Origin: Sphingomonas kyeonggiensis
Lineage (GTDB): Bacteria; Pseudomonadota; Alphaproteobacteria; Sphingomonadales; Sphingomonadaceae
Length of the DNA stretch: 64,000 nucleotides
Assembly: GCF_030812785.1 (NCBI RefSeq)
Contig: NZ_JAUSTJ010000003.1
Location: 930,001-994,000 of the forward strand
Direction: 5' to 3'
Of the stretch, positions 42,492-52,709 are shown piece by piece. The notes under the pieces are model-generated. The model saw nothing but the letters and a program-made list of their open reading frames with translations, did no database searches and was not told the DNA's origin. The position numbers and the translations under genes are program-made. Within the stretch, counting starts at the first letter, position 1, and each line of letters starts with the position of its first letter.

Positions 42492-44486
42492 ATGCGAACC
42501 CTGATGCTCGCCCTGCTGCTCTCCGGTGCGGCGACCGAGGCGCTGGCCCAGCAGACGCCCGCGCCCCGCGCGGATGCCACCTATACCGGCGGGGGCATGA
42601 TCACCCGCTGGGGCCGCGAGGTGACGCCCGAGAATGCCTGGCGCAGCTATCCGCGCCCGCAGCTCGAGCGCGCGAAGTGGCTGAACCTCAATGGCCAATG
42701 GGACTATGCCATTACGAAGGCCGCGGCGCCGATGCCGCAGCCGACCCAGATGGACGGCAAGATCCTCGTCCCCTTCGCGGTCGAATCCCGCCTGTCGGGC
42801 GTGGCGCGCAAGGTGCAGCCCGAGGACCGGATCTGGTACCGCCGCAGCTTCACCGTGCCCGCCGACTGGGCCGGGCAGAATGTGATGCTCAATTTCGGAG
42901 CGGTCGATTTCGAGGCGCATGTCTGGGTCAACGGCGCCATCGTCGGCGCGCACAAGGGCGGGTCGAGCCGCTTCGGTTTCGACATCACCCCCTATCTGAA
43001 GCCCGGCGCGAACGAGCTGGTGGTGCAGGTCGCCGACCCGACCAGCGCCGGCAGCCAGCCGCGCGGCAAGCAGCTGCTGAACCCGGACGGCATCTGGTAC
43101 ACCCCGGTCAGCGGCATCTGGCAGACCGTGTGGCTCGAGCCGGTGCCCGCGCTCCACATCGCCGATGTGCGGGCGACGCCGGACGTGGATCGCGGCACGG
43201 TGGAAGTCGATGTCGCTCTCTCCGCCTGGGCGAGCGACACCGACGCGGTGCGCCTGAGCGTGCGCTCGCAGGGCAAGACGATCGGCTCCACGATCATCCG
43301 CGCCAATCGCCACGCAAGCATCGCCATCCCCGACGCGCATCTCTGGTCGCCCGAGGACCCGTTCCTCTACGACCTGGTCGCCGAACTGGTGACCGTGCGC
43401 GATCCTTATGCGGACCGGAAGGAGCGCGACCGCGCCGCCTATGACTCGCGCTTCACCGTCGGCGAGAGCCAGGCCTATGCCGCCGCGCAGGTCGATGGCG
43501 CCGCGCGCGATACCGCCAAGGCCTATTTCGCGATGCGCAAGGTCTCGGTCGGGCCGGGCAAGGTCCATGGCCAGCCGGCGCTGCTGCTCAACAACAAGCC
43601 CTATTTCCACAATGGCGTGCTCGACCAGGGCTGGTGGCCGGACGGGCTGCTGACGCCGCCGTCCGAAACCGCGATGCGCTACGACCTGGAGTTCCTGAAA
43701 AAGGCGGGCTTCAACATGGTCCGCAAGCACATCAAGGTCGAGCCGGACCGCTATTATTACGATGCCGATCGCATGGGCATGCTGATCTGGCAGGACATGC
43801 CCTCGGGCGGCGGTGAGGACCAGTTCCTCGCCGGCACCAGCCAGAGTCAGGCGGTGCTGTCCTCCGAGGTGATGGCCCAGCAGCAGTTCGAGCTGTCGCA
43901 CATGATCGGCGATCTGCGCGCCTTCCCGTCGATCGTGCTCTGGGTGGTGAACAACGAGGGGTGGGGGCAGTACGACTCCGCCACACTCACCAGGTTCGTG
44001 CGCGGCATGGATCCGAGCCGGCTGGTCAATTCGGACAGCGGCTGGCTCGACGTGGCCGGCCGCGATTCCGATGTGTTCGACATCCACACCTATGAGGACG
44101 TGCCGCACACCCCGGCCCGCCACAGCGACCGCGCCATCGTGCTCGGCGAATATGGCGGGGTGGGCTGGCCGATCGAGGGGCATCTGTGGCGCAACGACAA
44201 GCGCTGGAGCTACCAGGTCACCACCGACTCCAGCGACTATCTCGCCCGCTATCGCCGCAAGTTCGAGGAAGTGGTGCGCCAGGCGAAGGAGAACGGCCTG
44301 AGCGCGTCGGTCTACACCCAGACCACCGATGTCGAGGGCGAGATCAACGGGCTGCTCACCTATGACCGCGCCGTCGCGAAGGCCCCGGCCGAGGCGTTCG
44401 CCCGGATGGCGGCGCCGCTGTGGGAAAAGCCGGCCGCTCCGCCGAAGGACGCGCCGACGCCCCGAAAGCGCAAGCGCGGCTCATAA
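42492..44486 (+). CDS. GH2 glycoside hydrolase
   Basis: This 664-residue secreted enzyme has a signal peptide (TLMLALLLSGAATEALAQ), the GH2 jelly-roll (WYRRSFTVPADW, NFGAVDFEAHVWVNGAIVG) and a TIM barrel. The likely acid/base is Glu489 in VVNNEGWGQYD, the nucleophile Glu553 in GEYGGVGWP. This compact form lacks the long C-terminal domains of galactosidases. Substrate within GH2 (beta-galactoside, beta-mannoside, beta-glucuronide) cannot be settled. GAGGAG lies 6 nt before the ATG, 10 bp after the GH92 gene. Confidence 0.88.
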   Translation: MRTLMLALLLSGAATEALAQQTPAPRADATYTGGGMITRWGREVTPENAWRSYPRPQLERAKWLNLNGQWDYAITKAAAPMPQPTQMDGKILVPFAVESRLSGVARKVQPEDRIWYRRSFTVPADWAGQNVMLNFGAVDFEAHVWVNGAIVGAHKGGSSRFGFDITPYLKPGANELVVQVADPTSAGSQPRGKQLLNPDGIWYTPVSGIWQTVWLEPVPALHIADVRATPDVDRGTVEVDVALSAWASDTDAVRLSVRSQGKTIGSTIIRANRHASIAIPDAHLWSPEDPFLYDLVAELVTVRDPYADRKERDRAAYDSRFTVGESQAYAAAQVDGAARDTAKAYFAMRKVSVGPGKVHGQPALLLNNKPYFHNGVLDQGWWPDGLLTPPSETAMRYDLEFLKKAGFNMVRKHIKVEPDRYYYDADRMGMLIWQDMPSGGGEDQFLAGTSQSQAVLSSEVMAQQQFELSHMIGDLRAFPSIVLWVVNNEGWGQYDSATLTRFVRGMDPSRLVNSDSGWLDVAGRDSDVFDIHTYEDVPHTPARHSDRAIVLGEYGGVGWPIEGHLWRNDKRWSYQVTTDSSDYLARYRRKFEEVVRQAKENGLSASVYTQTTDVEGEINGLLTYDRAVAKAPAEAFARMAAPLWEKPAAPPKDAPTPRKRKRGS

Positions 44487-44542
44487 GGGCGCAAACGTGC
44501 AACAGCTGGTCGGGATAACGGGGCCAGTGCAACCGGATACAA

Positions 44543-44569
44543 TTGACAAATTGATTTAAGTATTATGAT
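44543..44569 (+). promoter_or_regulatory. Promoter/operator of the TonB receptor gene
   Basis: TTGACAAATTGATTTA repeats the element before GH92 gene 1. The TGATTTAAGTATT part (44552-44564) lies 96 bp before the receptor ATG. A TATGAT at 44564-44569 may serve as the -10 with a short 15-bp spacer. Confidence 0.55.
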
Positions 44570-44647
44570 TTCGGAGCGCCTCAAGGGAATAGCCGGGGCG
44601 CATAACACCGGGCCAGCCCTGGCCCGACTTGGAGAGGGAAATAGGGG

Positions 44648-47629
44648 ATGACTTTTCGCGCACCAACGCCACTGGCTGGCCGTAACCGGCTGATCTGCCA
44701 GCTGCTCGCATCGGCGAGCTTCGCCATGATGATGGGCGGTGTCGCCCAGGCGCAGGACGCGGCCCCGGCCGGGCAGGATGCCGGCCAGGCGCAGCAGGAT
44801 GCGGGCGCCCAGAGCGGCGACATCATCGTCACCGGCTATCGCGGCTCGATCGAGAAGAGCCTCAACCAGAAGCGCGAGGCCAACGCCTTTGTCGACGTGA
44901 TCACGGCCGAGGACATCGGCAAGTTCCCCGACAAGAACGTCGCGGACTCGCTGCAGCGCGTGCCGGGCATCATCATCGACCGCGACGGCGGCGAAGGCAG
45001 CCGGGTGAGCATCCGCGGCCTCTCGTCCGACCTGACGCTGACCGAGCTCAACGGCAACTTCATCGCCTCGGCCGACAGCGGCGATCCCTCGCGCTCGTTC
45101 AACTATCTGCTGCTGCCCTCGACGCTGATCGGCAGCGTGGAAGTGTTCAAGTCGCCCGAAGCACGCCTCGACGAAGGCGGTGTGGGCGGTGTCATCATCA
45201 ACCACACCCGCAAGCCCTTCGACCTCAAGCCCTGGTCGGGCACGGTGTCGGTCGAGGGTACCTATGCCGACGTCACCAAGAAGATCGAGCCGAACGTCTC
45301 GGGCCTGCTTTCCTGGCACAATGAGGACAAGACGCTCGGCTTCCTGGTCGGTGCGACCTATCAGGTGCGCACCAACCGCTCGCTGAGCGCGTCGGGCGAC
45401 AGCTGGCAGTGGTGGACCGACAGCAAGGCCAGCCAGCCCGCGGTCGACGTCAACGGCAAGCCCTTCGCCAATGACTCCGCGATCTCCTATTGGAACAGCG
45501 GCAACAATGCCGGCCAGACGACGCAGGGCGGCACGCATTACAGCGGCTATTGGGCGCCCCAGTCGGTCGCCGAGACGATCACCGATCAGAAGCGCAAGCG
45601 GCTGGGCATCCAGGCGACGGCGCAGATGAAGCCGTTCGACAATTTCGAGGTCACCGCCAATTATTTCCGCTTCCAGCTGAACGGCGACTATACCCGCAGC
45701 ACGATCAAGATCCCCGAATGGGGCTTCGGCAATTTCTTCACCGGCGCGACGTTCGACGAGAGCGGCACGATCCTTACCGGAGCGAAGTTCGAGGTTCCGC
45801 CCGAGGGCACCGGTTGCCGCGTTCCCGGCAACATGTGCACGATGGAAACGCCGGCGCCGCAGGACACCTATGTCCGCGAGAAGAGCGTCTCCAACACCTA
45901 TGACGTGCGCGGCAACTGGGAAGTCGGCCACCTCAACGTCGACTTCGTGTTCGGCAAGACCAAGGCAACCGGCGGCCCGTCGTTCCAGTTCTTCGCCCAG
46001 GCCAAGCCGCGCAACGGCACGGTCAACGGCAATGCGCTGAGCGCCTGGAACTTCACCGATCAGTCGATCGCGATGCAGTTCTCGCCCAACGTGATCCAGA
46101 ACATGCTGAACGGCGTGGCGCAGATCGATCTGGGCTCGACCGGCTCGGGCTTCACCAATAGCTCGATCTCGCAGCGTTATGCGCAGGTCGACGTGACCCG
46201 GAAGTTCGACTCGCCGTTCTTCGACTCGATCCAGCTCGGTGCGAAGTGGCGCGACGGCCGCGTTCACCGCGAGACCGGCCGCTTCGAATGGTATTCGGAC
46301 GCGGCGAACACGCTGCGCTTCCAGGATACGCCGGGCGGCGCGCTGGCCAAGCCGGAGATCTTCTACCCGGGCTCGCTCAGCAACATCGCCGGCGGGTTCG
46401 AGACGACGGCCTTCCCGGCGATCAACATCCGCAAGTATATCGACTATCTGAACGCGACCTATAGCGGTCCGGTCCGCGTGCCCGAGCCGCAGAACATCTA
46501 CAACATCAAGGAGCGGATCTGGGCCGGCTACGGCCAGCTCAACTTCAAGACGAGCAACATCCGCGGCAATATCGGCGTGCGCGTGGTCAACACCAAGCAG
46601 GACGGCACCTCGACCGATCGCATCACCTACGAGAACGAATATTGCGTCAATGGACCGGGCGGCCCGTTCGATCCGAACAAGCCGGTGGGCGCCGACGGCA
46701 ACTGCACGGTGATCCCGGAGGCGCAGCGCCAGGTCCGCTTGTTCAGCCCGAACTCGGAGGGCAAGAGCTACACGGACGTGCTGCCGAGCTTCAACATCTC
46801 GTGGGACGTGACTCCGAACCTGCTGCTGCGTGCGGCGGCGTCGAAGGTCATTGCACGGCCGGGCTATGGCGATCTGGCGGGCGCACGCTCGCTGACCTTC
46901 AACTCGGATCCGTTCGTGTTCGACCGTGCCCAGTTCGGCGCCCGCGCCGGCTGGTTCGGCAATGGCGGCAATTTCGACCTGAAGCCGTTCAACGCCTGGC
47001 AGTATGATTTCGGCGTGGAGTGGTATTTCCAGCGCGGCTCGGTGCTGGGCGCGACCCTGTTCCGCAAGGACGTGAAGGACTTCATCGTTCCGGTGGTGAT
47101 CGACCTTCCGCAGGAAGTTGCTGGCCAGACCGTGACGGTCCAGCAGTACGCCACCCAGGCCAATGGCACGAGCGCGGTGTCGCAGGGTGTCGAGGTCTAT
47201 GCCCAGCACACGCTGGACTTCGGCCTCGGCGCGCAGGTGAACTTCACCTATAACGACACCTCGCAGGCCGATGTGTCGCTGAACGGCACCAAGCTCGGTG
47301 AATCGGCCCTGGTCGGCAGCGCCAAGACCCAGATCAATGCGTCGATCTTCTACGAGCATGGCCCGGTGCTGGTCCGCGCTTCGTACAATCGCCGCGGCGA
47401 AGTGGTGCGCGGCCTGTCGTCCGGCCTCAACGTCTATGACGATCCGTATGAGCAGGTCGATCTCAACGCCGCGGTCGATGTGTTCAAGAACTTCCAGATC
47501 ACCGGCTCGGTCATCAACCTGACCAAGTCGGAACAGCGCCAGCACCTGGGCAACGACACGAAGGACCGCTTCATCTCGAACGTCTATTCGGGCCGCCGCT
47601 TCTACATGGGTCTGGCGTACAAGTTCTGA
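44648..47629 (+). CDS. TonB-dependent receptor for glycan fragments
   Basis: This 993-residue outer-membrane transporter has a signal peptide ending AQAQD and a Gln/Ala-rich linker. A TonB-box region (GDIIVTGYRGS), plug domain (FPDKNVADSLQRVPGIIIDRDGGEGSRVSIRGL) and 22-stranded barrel with terminal Phe (YMGLAYKF) follow. No STN domain. The family layout is that of sphingomonad and Xanthomonas/Caulobacter oligosaccharide receptors. It sits among alpha-mannosidase genes, so manno-oligosaccharide uptake is likely. Confidence 0.93.
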   Translation: MTFRAPTPLAGRNRLICQLLASASFAMMMGGVAQAQDAAPAGQDAGQAQQDAGAQSGDIIVTGYRGSIEKSLNQKREANAFVDVITAEDIGKFPDKNVADSLQRVPGIIIDRDGGEGSRVSIRGLSSDLTLTELNGNFIASADSGDPSRSFNYLLLPSTLIGSVEVFKSPEARLDEGGVGGVIINHTRKPFDLKPWSGTVSVEGTYADVTKKIEPNVSGLLSWHNEDKTLGFLVGATYQVRTNRSLSASGDSWQWWTDSKASQPAVDVNGKPFANDSAISYWNSGNNAGQTTQGGTHYSGYWAPQSVAETITDQKRKRLGIQATAQMKPFDNFEVTANYFRFQLNGDYTRSTIKIPEWGFGNFFTGATFDESGTILTGAKFEVPPEGTGCRVPGNMCTMETPAPQDTYVREKSVSNTYDVRGNWEVGHLNVDFVFGKTKATGGPSFQFFAQAKPRNGTVNGNALSAWNFTDQSIAMQFSPNVIQNMLNGVAQIDLGSTGSGFTNSSISQRYAQVDVTRKFDSPFFDSIQLGAKWRDGRVHRETGRFEWYSDAANTLRFQDTPGGALAKPEIFYPGSLSNIAGGFETTAFPAINIRKYIDYLNATYSGPVRVPEPQNIYNIKERIWAGYGQLNFKTSNIRGNIGVRVVNTKQDGTSTDRITYENEYCVNGPGGPFDPNKPVGADGNCTVIPEAQRQVRLFSPNSEGKSYTDVLPSFNISWDVTPNLLLRAAASKVIARPGYGDLAGARSLTFNSDPFVFDRAQFGARAGWFGNGGNFDLKPFNAWQYDFGVEWYFQRGSVLGATLFRKDVKDFIVPVVIDLPQEVAGQTVTVQQYATQANGTSAVSQGVEVYAQHTLDFGLGAQVNFTYNDTSQADVSLNGTKLGESALVGSAKTQINASIFYEHGPVLVRASYNRRGEVVRGLSSGLNVYDDPYEQVDLNAAVDVFKNFQITGSVINLTKSEQRQHLGNDTKDRFISNVYSGRRFYMGLAYKF

Positions 47630-47657
47630 TCATCGAATGAGTCAGCCCCCTGACTCA

Positions 47658-47690
47658 GGAGGTGGCCCATCCTCCCCCCGGGCCACCTCC
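47658..47690 (+). terminator. Hairpin after the TonB receptor gene
   Basis: GGAGGTGGCCC (47658-47668) and GGGCCACCTCC (47680-47690) form an 11-bp perfect stem. There is no T run, so it may attenuate or protect mRNA ends rather than fully terminate. Confidence 0.6.
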
Positions 47691-47803
47691 ACCCCCTTGA
47701 TCGGGAGCAGGGACGAGGACGACAACGACAATCATGCAGCCGCCGGATTCTTCGGAACCCGGCGGCACATGAATCTGGGGTGGATGGAAAAGGGGACCGT
47801 CGC

Positions 47804-48853
47804 GTGAACAAGATCCGGGCCGGCATCGTCGCCGTCACCGCCATGCTGGGGGCGGGCATCGCCTGGGCGCAGAACCCGATCGTGCCGGGCTGGTATGCCG
47901 ATCCCGAGATCCGGGTGTTCGGCGGGAAATACTGGATCTACCCGACCTATTCCGACGATTACGGCGCGCCCGACGTGACCAAGCGCTTCACGCCGCACCA
48001 GACGGAATTGCGCAAGCAGAAGACGGTGCGTCCGTCCTATGTGCAGCAGACCTTCTTTAATGCGTTTTCGTCACCCGATCTGGTCCACTGGACCAAGCAC
48101 CGCCACGTGCTCGACGTCGAGAATGTCGCCTGGGCGGGCTATGCCATCTGGGCGCCCTCCGTGCTCGAGCACAAGGGGCGCTACTACATGTTCTTCAGCG
48201 CCAACGACATCCAGAGCGATGCGGAGGTCGGCGGCATCGGCCTGGCGGTTTCGGACAAGCCGGGCGGGCCGTTCAAGGATGCGCTGGGCAAGCCGCTGAT
48301 CGGCAAGTTCCACAATGGAGCGCAGCCGATCGACCCGTTCGTCTACCGCGACGACGACGGCAAGGTGTACCTGTTCTACGGCGGCTGGAAGCATTGCAAC
48401 GTCGTGCAGCTGAGCGACGACCTGCGCTCGGTCGTGCCCTTCGCGGACGGCAGCACCTACAAGGAAATCACGCCGCCCGGCTATGTCGAGGGATCGTTCC
48501 TGATCAAGCGCAAGGGCGTCTATTACCTGATGTGGTCGGAGGGCGGCTGGACCGGCCCGGACTATAGCGTCGCCTATGCGACGGGGCCGACCGCGCTCGG
48601 GCCGTTCACGCCCAAGGGCAAGATCCTCCAGCAGGACTTCAAGATCGCGCGCGGCGCGGGCCATCATTCGGTGGTCAACGTGCCGGGTACCGACGACTGG
48701 TACATCGTCTATCATCGCCGCCCGCTGGGCAACGACAAGGGCGAGCATCGCGAGATGGCGATCGACCGGATGGAATTCGCCGCTGACGGCGCGATCAAGC
48801 CGGTGGTGATGACGAACGAAGGTGTGACGCCGCGGCCGTTCAAGGCGCGGTGA
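47804..48853 (+). CDS. GH43-family glycosidase
   Basis: This 349-residue secreted protein has a signal peptide (MNKIRAGIVAVTAMLGAGIAWAQ) and a five-bladed beta-propeller of GH43 type. Residues expected for catalysis are Asp33 in GWYADPEI, Asp177 in PIDPFVYRDDDGK and Glu229 in YVEGSFLIKRKG. GH43 enzymes usually act on arabinosides, xylosides or galactosides. The GTG at 47804 has AGGGG 8 nt upstream and places the signal peptide at the start. Confidence 0.88.
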   Translation: MNKIRAGIVAVTAMLGAGIAWAQNPIVPGWYADPEIRVFGGKYWIYPTYSDDYGAPDVTKRFTPHQTELRKQKTVRPSYVQQTFFNAFSSPDLVHWTKHRHVLDVENVAWAGYAIWAPSVLEHKGRYYMFFSANDIQSDAEVGGIGLAVSDKPGGPFKDALGKPLIGKFHNGAQPIDPFVYRDDDGKVYLFYGGWKHCNVVQLSDDLRSVVPFADGSTYKEITPPGYVEGSFLIKRKGVYYLMWSEGGWTGPDYSVAYATGPTALGPFTPKGKILQQDFKIARGAGHHSVVNVPGTDDWYIVYHRRPLGNDKGEHREMAIDRMEFAADGAIKPVVMTNEGVTPRPFKAR

Positions 48854-48896
48854 CGGGCGCACGCAACTACGAAATCGAGCAGGGGAGTATCGGATT

Positions 48897-51236
48897 GTGA
48901 GAAAGTTCATCGGCGCATGCTGCATCTCGGCAATGCTGCTCACCAGTGCGCTCGGCACGACCATGGCGCCGGCAATGGCGCAGAGCGCGGAACCCGCACT
49001 GGTCGACTTGATCAACCCGCTGATGGGCACCGACAGCAGCTACGAGCTGTCCTATGGCAACACCTATCCGGCGGTGGCGGTGCCCTGGGGCATGAACTTC
49101 TGGACGCCGGTCACCGGCAAGATGGGCGATGGCTGGGGCTACACCTATAGCGCGCACAAGATCAACGCGATCAAGCAGACCCACCAGCCCAGCCCGTGGA
49201 TGAACGACTATGCCGCGTTCGGCCTCTTCGCCGAGACCGGGCCGCTCAAGGTCAAGGAGAATGAGCGCGCGTCCTGGTACAGCCACAAGGCCGAGGATGC
49301 CCGCGCCTATGGCTACAAGGTCTATCTCGCCGATTATGACGTGACCGCCGAGGTCACCCCGACCAACCGCGCCGCCAGCTTCCGCTTCACCTTCCCCAAG
49401 TCCGACGACGCGCACATCCTGATCGACGGCTATGCCGGCGGATCGATGGTGAAGATCGACGCAGCGAACCGCCGCATCATCGGCTATGTCCGCAACAACC
49501 ACGGCGGCGTGCCGGACAATTTCCACAGCTATTTCGTCGCGCAGTTCGACAAAGACTTCGAAGTCACCCGCACCTGGGACGACAATGGCCAGGTCTCGGG
49601 CGCCAACGCCAGCGAAGGCGATCATGTCGGCGCGGTGGTCAGCTTCAAGACACGCGCGGGCGAGCAGGTGAACGTCAAGGTCGCCTCGTCCTTCATCAGC
49701 CCCGAACAGGCCGCGCTCAACCTCGATCGCGAGATCGGCAAGGACAGCTTCGACCAGACCCGCGCCAAGGCGCGCGAGACCTGGGAGAAGGAGCTCGCCA
49801 AGGTCCAGGTGAGCGATCCGAACCTCGACAATCGCCGCACCTTCTATTCGGCGATGTACCGCATGCTGCAGTTCCCGCGCATGTTCCACGAGGTCAATGC
49901 GGCGGGCAAGACCGTCCACTACAGCCCCTATGACGGCAAGGTGCACGACGGCTTCCTCTACACCGACAACGGCTTCTGGGACACGTGGCGCGCGGTCTTC
50001 CCCTGGTTCGCGTTGATGAACCCGGAACGCGACAGCGAGATCATGCAGGGGCTGGTCAACACCTACAAGGAATCCGGCTGGCTGCCCGAATGGGCGAGCC
50101 CCGGGCACCGCGACGTGATGATCGGCTCGAACTCGGCGAACCTGATCGCCGACGCCTATCTCAACGGCGTGCGCGGCTTCGACGTCGAGACGCTGTACGA
50201 GGCGATGGTCAAGAACGCGACGACCTCCGAAGGCCGCCCGAAGGACAAGCGCGGCCGCACGGTCGGCGCGGTCGGCCGCGAGGGCGTCGAATATTACAAC
50301 AAGCTCGGCTATGTCCCCTATGACGTGGGCATCAACGAGAATGCCGCGCGCACCCTCGAATATGCCACCGCCGACTTCTCGCTCTCCCGCCTCGCCGCCG
50401 CGCTCGGCAAGACCGAGGACGCCAAGAAATACGCGGCGCAAGCGCAGAACTATCGCAAGCTGTTCGACCAGGAGAGCGGCTGGATGCGCGGCCGCAACCA
50501 GGACGGCAGCTGGTCCAAGCCCTTCAATCCCTACAAATGGGGCGACGCCTTCACCGAGGGCAATTCGCTCCATTACAGCTGGTCGGTGATGCAGGACGTG
50601 CAGGGCCTGATCGACCTGATGGGCGGGGACAGGAAGTTCGTGGATCGCCTCGACTCGATCTTCTCCACCCGGCCGATCTTCGACGACAGCTATTATGGCC
50701 AGGTGATCCACGAGATCCGCGAGATGCAGATCGTCAACATGGGCCAGTACGCCCATGGCAACCAGCCGATCCAGCACATGATCTATCTGTACGACTGGGC
50801 CGGCCAGCCGTGGAAGGCGCAGGCGCATGTCCGCGACGTGATGAAGAAGCTCTATTCGGCGGCGCCCGACGGCTATCCGGGCGACGAGGACAATGGCCAG
50901 ACCTCGGCCTGGTACGTCTTCTCGGCGCTCGGCTTCTACCCGGTGACGCCGACGGTGGGCCAATATGCGATCGGCAGCCCGCTGTTCCGCAATGTCCGCC
51001 TGACCATGCCGGGCGGCAAGGTGCTCAACATCGAGTCCGCCAACAACAGCGACAAGAACGTCTACATCCAGTCGGTCACCCTGAACGGCAAGCCGCACGA
51101 CAAGCCCTGGTTCTCGCGTGAGGAGCTGCAGGGCGGCGGCACGCTGCGCTTCGTGATGGGGCCGACGCCGAACACCAAATGGGGCATTGCCAAGGCCAAT
51201 GCGCCTTTCTCGATGAGCGCGCCCGCGACGCGCTGA
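48897..51236 (+). CDS. GH92 alpha-mannosidase 2
   Basis: This 779-residue secreted GH92 protein has a signal peptide ending MAQSA. It shows NPLMGTDSSYELSYGNTYPA, RTFYSAMYRMLQFPRMF, GFWDTWRAVFPWFALMNPE and the C-terminal GDEDNGQTSAWYVFSALGFYPVTP. It should cleave alpha-mannose residues from the non-reducing end with calcium. GTG start with GGGGAG upstream. It lies 43 bp after the GH43 gene and 22 bp before GH125. Confidence 0.94.
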   Translation: MRKFIGACCISAMLLTSALGTTMAPAMAQSAEPALVDLINPLMGTDSSYELSYGNTYPAVAVPWGMNFWTPVTGKMGDGWGYTYSAHKINAIKQTHQPSPWMNDYAAFGLFAETGPLKVKENERASWYSHKAEDARAYGYKVYLADYDVTAEVTPTNRAASFRFTFPKSDDAHILIDGYAGGSMVKIDAANRRIIGYVRNNHGGVPDNFHSYFVAQFDKDFEVTRTWDDNGQVSGANASEGDHVGAVVSFKTRAGEQVNVKVASSFISPEQAALNLDREIGKDSFDQTRAKARETWEKELAKVQVSDPNLDNRRTFYSAMYRMLQFPRMFHEVNAAGKTVHYSPYDGKVHDGFLYTDNGFWDTWRAVFPWFALMNPERDSEIMQGLVNTYKESGWLPEWASPGHRDVMIGSNSANLIADAYLNGVRGFDVETLYEAMVKNATTSEGRPKDKRGRTVGAVGREGVEYYNKLGYVPYDVGINENAARTLEYATADFSLSRLAAALGKTEDAKKYAAQAQNYRKLFDQESGWMRGRNQDGSWSKPFNPYKWGDAFTEGNSLHYSWSVMQDVQGLIDLMGGDRKFVDRLDSIFSTRPIFDDSYYGQVIHEIREMQIVNMGQYAHGNQPIQHMIYLYDWAGQPWKAQAHVRDVMKKLYSAAPDGYPGDEDNGQTSAWYVFSALGFYPVTPTVGQYAIGSPLFRNVRLTMPGGKVLNIESANNSDKNVYIQSVTLNGKPHDKPWFSREELQGGGTLRFVMGPTPNTKWGIAKANAPFSMSAPATR

Positions 51237-51258
51237 GCCAGAAGAACAGGAGAAAGAC

Positions 51259-52692
51259 ATGCAGCGTCGCGAGATGATGATGGGGGCAGGGGCACTTGCC
51301 GTTTCGGCGGCCCTGCCGATGCGGGCACTGGCCGGACAGGCGGAGGGCTTCGTCTCGAAGCGCCCGCCGGTCGCCCAGCGCGGCTTCGTCAGCAAGGCGG
51401 TCGAGGCCGAGATCAAGGCGGTGAAGGCGAAGATCGCCGACCCCGAGCTCGCCTGGCTGTTCGAGAATTGCTACCCGAACACGCTCGACACCACGGTCAA
51501 GCTCGGTACCGTGGAGGGCAAGCCCGACACCTTCGTCATCACTGGCGACATCGACGCGATGTGGCTGCGCGACAGCTCGGCGCAGCTGCAGACCTATGTC
51601 CACCTGACGCCCAAGGACGCCGACTTGCGCCGGGTCTTCCAAGGCGCGATCCAGCGTCAGGCGCGCTGCATCCTGATCGATTCCTACGCCAATGCTTTCA
51701 CGCCGGACCCGACCGCCAAGTCGAACCTGTCGGCGATCAACGACCGGACCGACATGAAGCCCGGCGTCGCCGAGCGGAAATGGGAGATCGACTCGCTCGC
51801 CTATACGATGCGCCTCGCCCACAGCTACTGGACCGCGACGCGGGACAAGACGCCGTTCGACGCGCTCTGGGCGCAGGGTGCGGCGCGGGCCGTCGCGACC
51901 TTCCGCGAGCAGCAGCGCAAGGACGGCCCGGGCCCCTACCACTTCCAGCGCGTCGATCCCTCGCCGACCGAGACGCTGATGTTCGGCGGTTATGGCGCAC
52001 CGACCCGCAAGGTCGGGCTGATCCATTCGGGCTTCCGCCCGTCGGACGACGCCTGTGTCTTCCCCTTCCTGATCCCGTCCAACCTGTTCGCGGTCTCCGC
52101 CCTCAAGATGCTAGCTCAGGTGCACAATGAGGCGCGCGGCGACACCGTGGCTGCGCAGGATGCGCTGGCATTGGCGAACGAGGTCCAGGCAGCACTCGAC
52201 GCCCATGGCAAGATGCCGGACGGCAAGGGCGGCCAGGTCTGGGCCTTCGAGGTGGATGGCTATGGCAATGCCATCTTCATGGACGACGCCAATGTCCCGA
52301 GCCTGTCAGGCCTGCCGCTGCTCGGCGCCGCCGACAAGCGCGACCCGCTCTATGTCCGCACCGCCGCGCTCGCCTGGTCCGAGCGCAACCCCTATTTCTT
52401 CAAGGGCAAGTTCGGCGAGGGCATTGGCGGGCCGCATATCGGCATGGACATGATCTGGCCGATGTCGCTGATCACCCGCGCCCTCATCCACGACGACGAC
52501 GCGACCGTGATGCAGTGCCTCAAATGGCTAAAGGCCTCGCATGGCGGCACCGGCTTCATGCATGAGAGCTTCCACAAGGACGATCCCGCCAACTTCACGC
52601 GGAGCTGGTTCGCCTGGGCTAACGGCCTGTTCGGCGACCTGATTCTCGACATCGCCAGGCGCAAGCCCGCGCTGCTCGCCCAGAAGATCTAG
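51259..52692 (+). CDS. GH125 exo-alpha-1,6-mannosidase
   Basis: This 477-residue protein has an Arg-Arg-like signal (MQRREMMMGAGALAVSAALPM) and the GH125 core: LFENCYPNTLDTTV, FVITGDIDAMWLRDSSAQLQTYV and KWEIDSLAYTMRLAHSYW. Characterised members remove alpha-1,6-mannose as a non-retaining exo-enzyme. With three GH92 enzymes beside it, the locus can trim branched mannan or high-mannose N-glycans. Confidence 0.94.
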   Translation: MQRREMMMGAGALAVSAALPMRALAGQAEGFVSKRPPVAQRGFVSKAVEAEIKAVKAKIADPELAWLFENCYPNTLDTTVKLGTVEGKPDTFVITGDIDAMWLRDSSAQLQTYVHLTPKDADLRRVFQGAIQRQARCILIDSYANAFTPDPTAKSNLSAINDRTDMKPGVAERKWEIDSLAYTMRLAHSYWTATRDKTPFDALWAQGAARAVATFREQQRKDGPGPYHFQRVDPSPTETLMFGGYGAPTRKVGLIHSGFRPSDDACVFPFLIPSNLFAVSALKMLAQVHNEARGDTVAAQDALALANEVQAALDAHGKMPDGKGGQVWAFEVDGYGNAIFMDDANVPSLSGLPLLGAADKRDPLYVRTAALAWSERNPYFFKGKFGEGIGGPHIGMDMIWPMSLITRALIHDDDATVMQCLKWLKASHGGTGFMHESFHKDDPANFTRSWFAWANGLFGDLILDIARRKPALLAQKI

Positions 52693-52709
52693 GAAGAGTA
52701 AGAGACCCC

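Noticed and set aside
44360..47545. Very long open frame on the minus strand opposite the TonB receptor
   Set aside because: It is the mirror of a high-GC gene. The plus strand encodes a full receptor with signal peptide, plug and barrel; the minus product is Arg/Asp/Ala-rich with no domain.
48867..51416. Minus-strand frame opposite GH92 gene 2
   Set aside because: GH92 signatures are all on the plus strand. The minus frame runs over two genes and lacks a ribosome site.
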